Shown: positions 8,028 through 13,224 of the stretch, piece by piece
Position numbering within the stretch: the first letter of the stretch is position 1
How the letters are laid out: each line of letters begins with the position of its first letter
IMG/VR virus record: IMGVR_UViG_3300025652_000503
Location: 1-24,971 of that record
From: a virus
DNA: 24,971 nucleotides
Strand: one strand, 5' to 3'
The notes under the pieces: generated by a model
What the model was told of the DNA's origin: nothing
What the model saw: the letters and a program-made list of their open reading frames with translations, nothing else
The model's database searches: none
Translations under genes and position numbers: made by a program

Positions 8028-8957
8028 ATGAAAACTTGTCTTTGCGATTTGACCTTCTTGAACACAGGACGGCCATCTTGTATGCCGATGCAAGATGCGG
8101 CTCGAAAATTAATCCTTGTTCCATTAGCTCAAGCGGATGGCACATTGAATAGAATCACTTTAGCTGATACGTTTGACAAAGCTTATGTCGACGCAGCTAT
8201 CAACAATGCAGATCCTTATCAGCGTTGGTATCCAATAGGAAATCTTTTGAATGTCGAGGACGTTCGTGGAGATGATGTCGTTGAGACATTTGAAGACGGA
8301 ACTTCTGCAAAGGTTCAAGATGCTCCTGGTACTTTCACTGCGATCATCATCAACCAGACACCGGACTACCTTCGCAAGATCATCTCTTGGGGTTGTACTA
8401 CTTTCGGAGCTTACGTTGTTGATAAGCAAGGAAACTTGATTGGTGATACTGTCACAGATCCTCTTTACATGGCTCCTCTTCCAATCAATTCAGCAACTTG
8501 GAGCCCTAAGTACATCAAAACAACCGACACGACTGTTCCAAAAGTTCAATTGAACTTCGAGTGGAGACAGGACTTCACGGATGATCAACTAGGAATGGTT
8601 CTTGCTTCTGAGTTCTCTGGAATTGATTTGCTCGACATCGCTGGTTTGGTTGACTTGTACGGAGCTGCTTCAAACGAAGCGACTACAGGATTCACAATGA
8701 CAATCACAACCGACTACGGATCTGCAAAGACTCGCGCAAAGGTGAGCGGATTGGTTGCTGCTGACTTTGATTTGAATGAGCTTACGCCTACTCCAGGCGC
8801 AGAGCCTTTCACAGTTGTAGAGTCTTCTGATGGAGTTTACGACTTCACAATCACAACTCCAGCTTCTTCAACAGAGACATTTGCTCTAGGAATTGATGCT
8901 GCCACTTTAGGATATGATGACACATATCTTGTTAGCGAGACAATTACAATTCCTTAA
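8028..8957 (+). CDS. Probable major tail (tube) protein
   Basis: The protein has 309 residues. Its place after the neck genes and before the tape-measure block, plus its own promoter, argues for the tail-tube subunit. The N-terminal about 210 residues contain beta-rich stretches (FTAIIINQTPDYLRKIISWG, VVDKQGNLIG, VQLNFEWRQDF) consistent with a tube fold. Residues from about 213 onward (TGFTMTITTDYG to the end) read as an Ig-like or similar beta sandwich appended at the C-terminus, common on tail-tube proteins and facing outward. It shows the same CTT/GCT-rich codon style as other core genes. The gene is three bases upstream of a 51-residue gene and both are closed by the terminator near 9150. 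The family was not matched directly. Confidence 0.7.
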   Translation: MKTCLCDLTFLNTGRPSCMPMQDAARKLILVPLAQADGTLNRITLADTFDKAYVDAAINNADPYQRWYPIGNLLNVEDVRGDDVVETFEDGTSAKVQDAPGTFTAIIINQTPDYLRKIISWGCTTFGAYVVDKQGNLIGDTVTDPLYMAPLPINSATWSPKYIKTTDTTVPKVQLNFEWRQDFTDDQLGMVLASEFSGIDLLDIAGLVDLYGAASNEATTGFTMTITTDYGSAKTRAKVSGLVAADFDLNELTPTPGAEPFTVVESSDGVYDFTITTPASSTETFALGIDAATLGYDDTYLVSETITIP

Positions 8958-8959
8958 TT

Positions 8960-9115
8960 ATGACTAAAGCTTCACACTACCAAGTTGGTCGAATCCACAT
9001 TTCTTTGAAAGCTTACACTGTAAAGCAGAAAAAGAAATTCGTCAAATTCTTAGCTCAGAATGGAGTTAAGAGAGGATTCGATGATCACTGGGAGGCTTAT
9101 AAGAAGCTGAAGTAA
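8960..9115 (+). CDS. 51-residue basic protein after major tail gene
   Basis: This short gene runs from ATG 8960 to TAA 9113-9115, starting three bases after the major tail stop. The product is 51 residues and basic (KAYTVKQKKKFVKFLAQNG, then KRGFDDHWEAYKKLK). Codon use matches the core genes, the spacing is operon-like, and the terminator follows 17 bases later, so I regard it as real. The function is unknown; small genes in this place are often tail assembly or decoration factors. Confidence 0.6.
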   Translation: MTKASHYQVGRIHISLKAYTVKQKKKFVKFLAQNGVKRGFDDHWEAYKKLK

Positions 9116-9130
9116 GTTCTAAAAAAAGAA

Positions 9131-9160
9131 AGACTCGGAAGAAATTTCGAGTTTTTTTTT
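9131..9160. terminator. Terminator between converging units, likely bidirectional
   Basis: The stem ACTCG (9133-9137) with CGAGT (9148-9152) extends outward through G-T and A-T pairs and is followed by a run of T to 9160. On the other strand the same hairpin is followed by a T-rich tract (from the A-run at 9121-9127). It therefore can stop the forward tail-tube transcript and the reverse phosphoesterase transcript that ends at 9191. Confidence 0.75.
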
Positions 9161-9190
9161 GCTTTTAACAGTAGAAAAAACTGGATAAGG

Positions 9191-9394
9191 CTACTCTGGT
9201 GATTTTAGAAAGTTTGGCGATAGGTTGTTGATTTCAGCCTCTAGACTTCCGATTCTTTTATTCGCCTCCTTCTTCTCCTTTTCCGTAGAGTCTGTTCCTA
9301 GATTTGCGGAAATTACAGACATCTTGTGAAGCCTCCTGTCAATGAGCTTCCTGACTTTCGCGTCCGTGTAATACAATGCAACTCCTTCAATCAT
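9191..9394 (-). CDS. 67-residue helical protein, reverse strand, unknown
   Basis: This is the downstream gene of a two-gene reverse unit; its ATG overlaps the phosphoesterase stop as ATGA, so translation is coupled. The protein is charged and probably a helical hairpin or coiled coil (KLIDRRLHKMSVISANLG, then TEKEKKEANKRIGSLEAEINNL). There is no signal peptide or membrane segment. It has the look of a small accessory or regulatory protein, but no family is recognised. The coupling to a nuclease or phosphatase-like enzyme makes a partner or modulator role plausible. Confidence 0.6.
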   Translation of the reverse strand: MIEGVALYYTDAKVRKLIDRRLHKMSVISANLGTDSTEKEKKEANKRIGSLEAEINNLSPNFLKSPE

Positions 9395-10101
9395 AAGTCC
9401 ATAAGTAAGTTAATAGGCGTTCGGCCCTCATTAAGAACAACAACGCAGCCAATAGCGGGTTTTTTCCCTCTCTTAGCGTATGCCATAGCGTAGGAATTGT
9501 GATCTATTCCACAACCTACCTGAGTGCCGAAGACCTTAAACTTCTGGCCGACAACCCATTCAGTATAAGCCTGAGTGTGTAGGTGTCCTTGAACCGTGGA
9601 CATCATATCTGCCTTGCACTTGGTTCTAGCTGTTCCTGCTTCACCATGAATGTATTGCACATCGTCAATCACGAGCCTGTCTACAAAATCCCATTGATCA
9701 ACCTCCAATACATCTTTATATTCTCTAATCCATTTTGTAGGAACTGCGGAGGTCTGAGCTTTGCGCATTATGATCCGGTCATGGTTTCCGATAATAACGG
9801 TAGCAACCGGAAAGTCATCGCGCCACCTTGCTATCTTTTTTATTGCAAATTCTAGTTCGTCCGAGCCTCCGAGTCCGTTTGCGTCTGTTTCGTGATATGA
9901 GCTAAAGTGATTGTCGATCACATCGCCAATAAATACGATTCTATTGCAGTTGAACTTCTCCTTTTGCTCTATGCAGAAGTCTAAATATCCATCCAGGCAG
10001 AAAGGTTCGTGCAGGTCTCCTATTACTAGGACTCTGTTGGACTCATCTTTTAGGCTTCCCACAAGCCAGTTGAGTCCTTTGCTTAATCTCGGTCTACTCA
10101 T
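9391..10101 (-). CDS. Calcineurin-like metallophosphoesterase
   Basis: This 236-residue member of the metallophosphatase superfamily hydrolyses phosphoesters using two metal ions. All signature blocks are present in order: GDLH (28-31), GD with VIDNH (59-64), GNHD (105-108), HGE (152-154) and GHLH (172-175). It is therefore probably active; the substrate (nucleic acid, nucleotide or phosphoprotein) cannot be told. It has no signal peptide, so it acts in the cytoplasm. It sits on the strand opposite to all structural genes, in the middle of the tail region, and faces away from the forward promoter near 10230. That makes it an independent accessory unit, probably expressed at a different time from the late genes. 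Confidence 0.9.
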   Translation of the reverse strand: MSRPRLSKGLNWLVGSLKDESNRVLVIGDLHEPFCLDGYLDFCIEQKEKFNCNRIVFIGDVIDNHFSSYHETDANGLGGSDELEFAIKKIARWRDDFPVATVIIGNHDRIIMRKAQTSAVPTKWIREYKDVLEVDQWDFVDRLVIDDVQYIHGEAGTARTKCKADMMSTVQGHLHTQAYTEWVVGQKFKVFGTQVGCGIDHNSYAMAYAKRGKKPAIGCVVVLNEGRTPINLLMDL

Positions 10102-10200
10102 CCTCTCAATTTTTGTTTTCTCATCGCGTCAATGGCTTGCTTGATGTTCAAACCCTGATTTACATAAAGATAATTTAAAAATCTAAAAAAATAAATTGCT

Positions 10201-10237
10201 TTTTTTGTTGTAGTATAAAATATTATACTTACTTTTA
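10201..10237 (+). promoter_or_regulatory. Candidate promoter for the forward accessory genes
   Basis: A T-rich element ending in TTG (10201-10210) lies 19 bases before TACTTTTA (10230-10237), a one-mismatch version of TAnnTTTG. That spacing suits Bacteroidetes -33/-7 promoters. A leader rich in AAC and AAAC leads to the ATG at 10266. The 10102-10265 gap is the divergent space between reverse and forward units. On the reverse strand a weaker TATCTTTA (10172 to 10165) could drive the phosphoesterase. Confidence 0.45.
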
Positions 10238-10265
10238 CATTATCAAACAAACAAACAACGAAAAG

Positions 10266-10598
10266 ATGACAACTCAAGAAAAAATAGGACTACTAGAAAT
10301 TCAGAAAGAACAAATCGAATCTCAAATCGAAGTTGCGAAAGCAGAACTTTTTTTAGTTGAGTTATTCGAAACGGCAACTTTCACGTCTTCTGTAATGATC
10401 GCAGGGGGATTCCACGAAGGAGCGCAAAGGGTTTTTTCTTCGTTTTCTTGGTTATTTAGCGAAGGTGCATTTGAAGAAAAAGTTCGTCTTGGTGCAAAGC
10501 ATTTTAAAGCAATGGACGATTCAGCCGCGTGGCCCTCGTGGAAGTCGCAAGCAATCAAAGCGGCTAAAATCTTAGACGCTAAAGCGAAAAAAGCATGA
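10266..10598 (+). CDS. 110-residue accessory protein, unknown
   Basis: This is the first gene after the candidate promoter near 10230. The N-terminal 35 residues form an amphipathic, likely coiled-coil helix (KIGLLEIQKEQIESQIEVAKAEL). A central stretch with FTSSVMIAGGFHEGAQRVFSS is more hydrophobic but too broken for a confident membrane segment. The end is Lys/Ala-rich. The stop overlaps the next start as ATGA. No family is recognised. In position it leads a run of small genes in an accessory island, so a host-takeover or defence-related role is possible but unsupported. Confidence 0.65.
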   Translation: MTTQEKIGLLEIQKEQIESQIEVAKAELFLVELFETATFTSSVMIAGGFHEGAQRVFSSFSWLFSEGAFEEKVRLGAKHFKAMDDSAAWPSWKSQAIKAAKILDAKAKKA

Positions 10599-10777
10599 GC
10601 CCAGAAAAGAATACACGCCCTTGGTTTTGGGAGAGCGATAGTTTCTCAACCCGCCAAAAGCACATTATGCAAGTAGTTCACGAATGGAACGAAGGTTGGC
10701 TAGATGAAAACGACCTTGAAAAGCGATTAGAAAAATTATTCACTGACAAGAGGCATAATCCAAAAAAGAAATCATGA
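10595..10777 (+). CDS. 60-residue accessory protein, unknown
   Basis: The gene overlaps both neighbours by ATGA (upstream at 10595, downstream at 10774), so three small genes are coupled in one operon. The product is charged, with a W/F-rich N-terminal half (PWFWESDSF) and a helical second half (NDLEKRLEKLF) ending in a basic tail. No family is recognised. Its last 59 bases, from 10719, lie inside a direct repeat whose second copy at 12670 carries only the 3' end of this gene. Confidence 0.6.
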   Translation: MSPEKNTRPWFWESDSFSTRQKHIMQVVHEWNEGWLDENDLEKRLEKLFTDKRHNPKKKS

Positions 10778-11034
10778 TCGGACACAAACTATTGAATTGG
10801 CTGCTGAGAGGAAAACTTCAATCTGGAGATTCTTCTTCAGCCTTTGACCCGAATTACCCACTTCGAGAAATGGTTTGGTTGCTTGAAGATAATCGAGTGA
10901 CTCAGATCGCTGGCAAAGACAAGGATTTTCTGATTAAGTGCGCTCACGATGAAGGCTTGAGAGGATTTCTACATGAGCGGCTCGAATATCGCCATGTGAT
11001 AAAGAGCTGGAAAGAAGGCGAGCTTTGGAGAGAG
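10719..11034 (+). repeat. Long direct repeat, copy 1 (about 316 bp)
   Basis: This pairs with 12670-12985 at a constant offset of 1951 bases. The first 55 bases before the repeated ATG are identical; across the whole unit I count about 19 differences (about 94% identity), most of them in the last third. It covers the 3' end of the 60-residue gene and nearly all of the 92-residue gene. Confidence 0.95.
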
Positions 11035-11052
11035 CGAAAGATTAAAGGATGA
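10774..11052 (+). CDS. 92-residue small protein, duplicated (copy 1), unknown
   Basis: The protein opens MIGHKLLNWLLRGKLQ and continues with a DPNYPLREMVWLLEDNR segment, IAGKDKDFLIKCAHDEGL and a basic RHVIKSWKEGELWRERK end. It is helical in pattern, without a membrane segment or known motif. A second copy of the gene, 90 residues long, lies at 12725; the proteins agree closely up to about residue 62 and diverge at the C-terminus. Codon use is like the core phage genes (CTT, CGA), unlike the TTA-rich methyltransferase and PLP genes between the two copies. The start overlaps the previous stop as ATGA. The function is unknown. Confidence 0.7.
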   Translation: MIGHKLLNWLLRGKLQSGDSSSAFDPNYPLREMVWLLEDNRVTQIAGKDKDFLIKCAHDEGLRGFLHERLEYRHVIKSWKEGELWRERKIKG

Positions 11053-11074
11053 GAAAAATATTCATAAATTAAAA

Positions 11075-11995
11075 ATGAAAAACATGTCAGTTGATTTATT
11101 TGGAAACGAGATTATTACAAATCCATTATTAAGGGATAAATTCATTGAGCCACCATTTAGCGTTTTGGATACTAAAAGCGGAAACTGGCAGAGGCGAAAG
11201 AGGTTATGGAAAGGCATCGGAATGCGCAGCGAGGTGGGGCGTGATGCTAAAGTTCACACTATGCCCACAGGTAAGTACGATAAAAACGACATGGCAAACA
11301 CGTATCATTCCGACGAGGCTCAAAAATTAAATGTTTCAATTTTCGATCCTGCGCTTTGCGAGGTTTTGTATCATTGGTATGTTCCAGAAAACGGAACAAT
11401 ACTTGATCCTTTTGCTGGAGGTTCGGTTCGTGGAATAGTGTCAAATTATTTAGGTTACAAATACACGGGGGTTGACATAAGACAAGAACAAGTCGATAGT
11501 AACAGAGAGCAGGCCTTGGATATTTTAGAAGTAAACAACCAGCCCAACTGGTTTGTAGGCGATAGTAATGAAGTGTTGAACGGATTTAAAAATGAATTTG
11601 ATTTTGTTTTTAGTTGCCCTCCTTACGCTGATTTGGAAGTGTACAGCGATTTGGAAGGCGATATTTCAAACATGGATTACATTAATTTTATGAAAGCTTA
11701 TGAAGAAATAATTGCAAAGAGTTGTAACCTATTAAAAAGTGGTGGGTATGCTTGCTTTGTAGTTGGCGAGGTAAGGGATAAAAAAGGCAACTATATTGGG
11801 TTTGTTCCTGATACTATCAAAGCCTTTGAGAAAGCTGGGCTGAAGTATTACAATGAGGGGATTTTATTGAATGCCATAGCTAGTGCCTCCATGAGAGCTG
11901 ACAAACAGTTTTCTGCAGGCAAAAAACTTGTAAAAGTTCATCAAAACATTTTAATATTTAAAAAGCCTGAATATGATAACTTTAGAAAAACATAA
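11075..11995 (+). CDS. Phage DNA methyltransferase (SCPPY type)
   Basis: This is a 306-residue amino-methyltransferase of the N6-adenine/N4-cytosine class, which transfers a methyl group from S-adenosylmethionine to DNA. Visible blocks are an N-terminal PPFSVLD (26-32) followed by a W/R-rich segment, SAM-binding ILDPFAGGS (109-117) with GVDI (132-135) and VGDS (161-164), catalytic SCPPY (180-184) and the late KVHQNILIF strand (about 297-305). The PPFSVLD opening and compact layout are typical of stand-alone phage modification enzymes rather than restriction-system partners. No restriction endonuclease is nearby. It overlaps the downstream PLP-enzyme gene by 23 bases. AT-rich, TTA-leucine codon use differs from the tail genes on both sides, which points to transfer. 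Target base and sequence cannot be predicted. Confidence 0.88.
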   Translation: MKNMSVDLFGNEIITNPLLRDKFIEPPFSVLDTKSGNWQRRKRLWKGIGMRSEVGRDAKVHTMPTGKYDKNDMANTYHSDEAQKLNVSIFDPALCEVLYHWYVPENGTILDPFAGGSVRGIVSNYLGYKYTGVDIRQEQVDSNREQALDILEVNNQPNWFVGDSNEVLNGFKNEFDFVFSCPPYADLEVYSDLEGDISNMDYINFMKAYEEIIAKSCNLLKSGGYACFVVGEVRDKKGNYIGFVPDTIKAFEKAGLKYYNEGILLNAIASASMRADKQFSAGKKLVKVHQNILIFKKPEYDNFRKT

Positions 11996-12665
11996 CGGAA
12001 TAACAGTTTTAAGAGATGACCTACTAATTGGCGGAACTAAAAGTATTTTAATGCCATCAATAATTGGCGATGCAAAAGAGTATGTTTATGCTTCTCCTGT
12101 TTACGGTGGCTTTCAAATTGCACTATCTGCTTACTGCCAAAAGGTAGGTAAAAAAGCAACTATATTTTGTGCTAAAAGAAAAGTAAAACACGCTAATACT
12201 TTAGAGTGTATAAAATACGGTGCAACTGTAAAAGAGATACCTTACGGATATTTAACAGTAGTTGAGAAACACGCAAAAGACTACTGCAAAGAAACTGGTG
12301 CTGAAAAACTTGTGTTTGGTGCAAATAGTATGGAAAACAAAATATTAATAGGAAACCGAATGCGACAAATAATAAAACAACTTGGAAGAGAGCCAAAAGA
12401 AATATGGTGTGCAATAGGTAGCGGAACACTTGTAGATAGTATTTTAATGGCGACAGAGAGCGCAAAAGTTTACGGTGTACAAGTTGGCGTAGAATATAAA
12501 AAAGAACACGATAGATTAACTGTATTAAAGTATCATAAAGGATTTGACAAAGTAAGTAAACACAAAGCAAATTTTAAAAGTGTGCCTAATTACGATTTAA
12601 AGGCTTTTGAGTATTGCGAAAAACACAAAGTATCTGATGATGTTTTGTTTTGGAACGTATTATAA
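11973..12665 (+). CDS. PLP-dependent fold-type II enzyme, short phage form
   Basis: The protein has 230 residues and resembles the tryptophan-synthase-beta/ACC-deaminase/cysteine-desulfhydrase superfamily. The probable cofactor lysine is K23 in GGTKS, matching the GGNK position of ACC-deaminase-like enzymes. The second strand-turn (YASPVYGGFQIALSAYC, 39-55) takes the place of the usual SNH substrate loop, and AIGSGTLVDS (147-156) is the glycine loop for the cofactor phosphate. It is shorter than free-living relatives (about 300-340 residues) and the usual Ser-Asn-His substrate loop is replaced, so the substrate may be unusual. The start overlaps the methyltransferase gene by 23 bases, a strong sign of a shared job. 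It could act on an amino acid, on a modified base, or be a metabolic helper. Fold call fair; function open. Confidence 0.72.
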   Translation: MITLEKHNGITVLRDDLLIGGTKSILMPSIIGDAKEYVYASPVYGGFQIALSAYCQKVGKKATIFCAKRKVKHANTLECIKYGATVKEIPYGYLTVVEKHAKDYCKETGAEKLVFGANSMENKILIGNRMRQIIKQLGREPKEIWCAIGSGTLVDSILMATESAKVYGVQVGVEYKKEHDRLTVLKYHKGFDKVSKHKANFKSVPNYDLKAFEYCEKHKVSDDVLFWNVL

Positions 12666-12669
12666 GAAA

Positions 12670-12985
12670 AAAAGCGATTAGAAAAATTATTCACTGACAA
12701 GAGGCATAATCCAAAAAAGAAATCATGATCGGACACAAACTATTGAATTGGCTGCTGAGAGGAAAACTTCAAACTGGAGATTCTTCTTCAGCCTTCGACC
12801 CGAATTACCCACTTCGAGAAATGGTTTGGGTGCTTGAAGATAATCGAGTGACTCAGATCGCTGGCAAAGACAAGGACTTTCTGATTAAGTGCGCTCACGA
12901 GGAAGCTTTTAGAGGCTATTTGCATGAGCGGCTAGAATATCGCCATGTGATCAAGAGCTGGAAAAAGGGTAAGATTTGGAGAGAG
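12670..12985 (+). repeat. Long direct repeat, copy 2 (about 316 bp)
   Basis: This is the second copy of 10719-11034. It begins four bases after the PLP-enzyme stop, so the methyltransferase/PLP pair fits neatly between the two copies. Recombination between them would remove about 1.95 kb and leave one intact copy. Confidence 0.95.
12672..12728 (+). pseudogene. 3' remnant of the 60-residue accessory gene
   Basis: These bases are the same as the end of the 60-residue gene (last 18 codons and stop), including the ATGA overlap with the next start, but no start codon or 5' part exists: the frame opens just after the PLP gene stop. It is a passenger of the duplication, not a working gene. Confidence 0.7.
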
Positions 12986-12997
12986 TATAGCTGCTAA
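12725..12997 (+). CDS. 90-residue small protein, duplicated (copy 2), unknown
   Basis: This is a paralogue of the gene at 10774. The first 60 or so residues are almost the same (S to T at residue 17, L to V at 36), then changes cluster (EEAFRGYLHERLEYRHVIKSW) and the final residues are different (YSC in place of KIKG). The frame is open and the changes are mostly amino-acid tolerant, so it is probably functional. It keeps the upstream ATGA context even though the partner gene there is only a remnant. The 255 bases after it hold no gene, but two attC-like hairpins and a tandem repeat. Confidence 0.68.
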   Translation: MIGHKLLNWLLRGKLQTGDSSSAFDPNYPLREMVWVLEDNRVTQIAGKDKDFLIKCAHEEAFRGYLHERLEYRHVIKSWKKGKIWREYSC

Positions 12998-13010
12998 TAG
13001 GCTATGCAAT

Positions 13011-13067
13011 GCTAACGGTTTGTGTAAGATTTCTTTTTAATGAATTTTACACTTTGTTATTGTTAGT
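13011..13067 (+). repeat. attC-like imperfect hairpin 1
   Basis: The outer arms GCTAAC (13011-13016) and GTTAGT (13062-13067) pair, with one G-T at the end. An internal loop follows (5 against 9 bases), then a 10-bp inner stem GTGTAAGATT (13022-13031) with AATTTTACAC (13043-13052) containing one G-T pair. This two-box stem with an unpaired spacer is the geometry of integron attC sites. The 5' arm shares GCTAACGnnTTGTrTAwGATT with hairpin 2. Confidence 0.6.
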
Positions 13068-13081
13068 GTTTGTTATATGTG

Positions 13082-13160
13082 AAAACATATAAAATGATGG
13101 GAAAAGCCAACATTATACGCAAAAACATATAGTAATGATGGCAAAAACAAACATTAATGC
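13082..13160 (+). repeat. Tandem imperfect repeat, two units of about 39 bp
   Basis: Units at 13082-13120 and 13122-13160 both start AAAACATATA and share ATGATGG, an A-run and AACATTA, with a few substitutions and indels. Each contains a double ATG opening a very short frame (13094-13132, 12 codons; 13135-13188, 17 codons). The second unit runs into the GCTAAC of hairpin 2. Confidence 0.7.
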
Positions 13161-13224
13161 TAACGAATTGTATATGATTAAGCGATAGCGACCCTTTTTA
13201 GGGTTAATTATATACGGTGTTAGC
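13159..13224 (+). repeat. attC-like imperfect hairpin 2
   Basis: The outer arms GCTAAC (13159-13164) and GTTAGC (13219-13224) are perfectly complementary. A 5/3 internal loop follows, then a 12-bp inner stem GTATATGATTAA (13170-13181) with TTAATTATATAC (13204-13215) containing one G-T pair, and CCC/GGG around a TTTTTA tip. It ends 28 bases before the second methyltransferase gene. Confidence 0.65.

Noticed and set aside
9121-9190. Further small gene between terminator and the reverse unit
   Set aside because: Only the hairpin, T-run and A-rich spacer are present; no frame with a credible start.
12193-12570. 125-residue hydrophobic open frame on the reverse strand within the PLP-enzyme gene
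   Set aside because: It is the antisense shadow of an AT-rich gene; its Leu/Tyr/Phe-rich make-up comes from reversed Lys/Glu codons, and the sense frame has clear PLP-fold motifs.
13011-13224. Complete integron
   Set aside because: No integron integrase gene or attI-like site is present in the window; only attC-like hairpins are seen.
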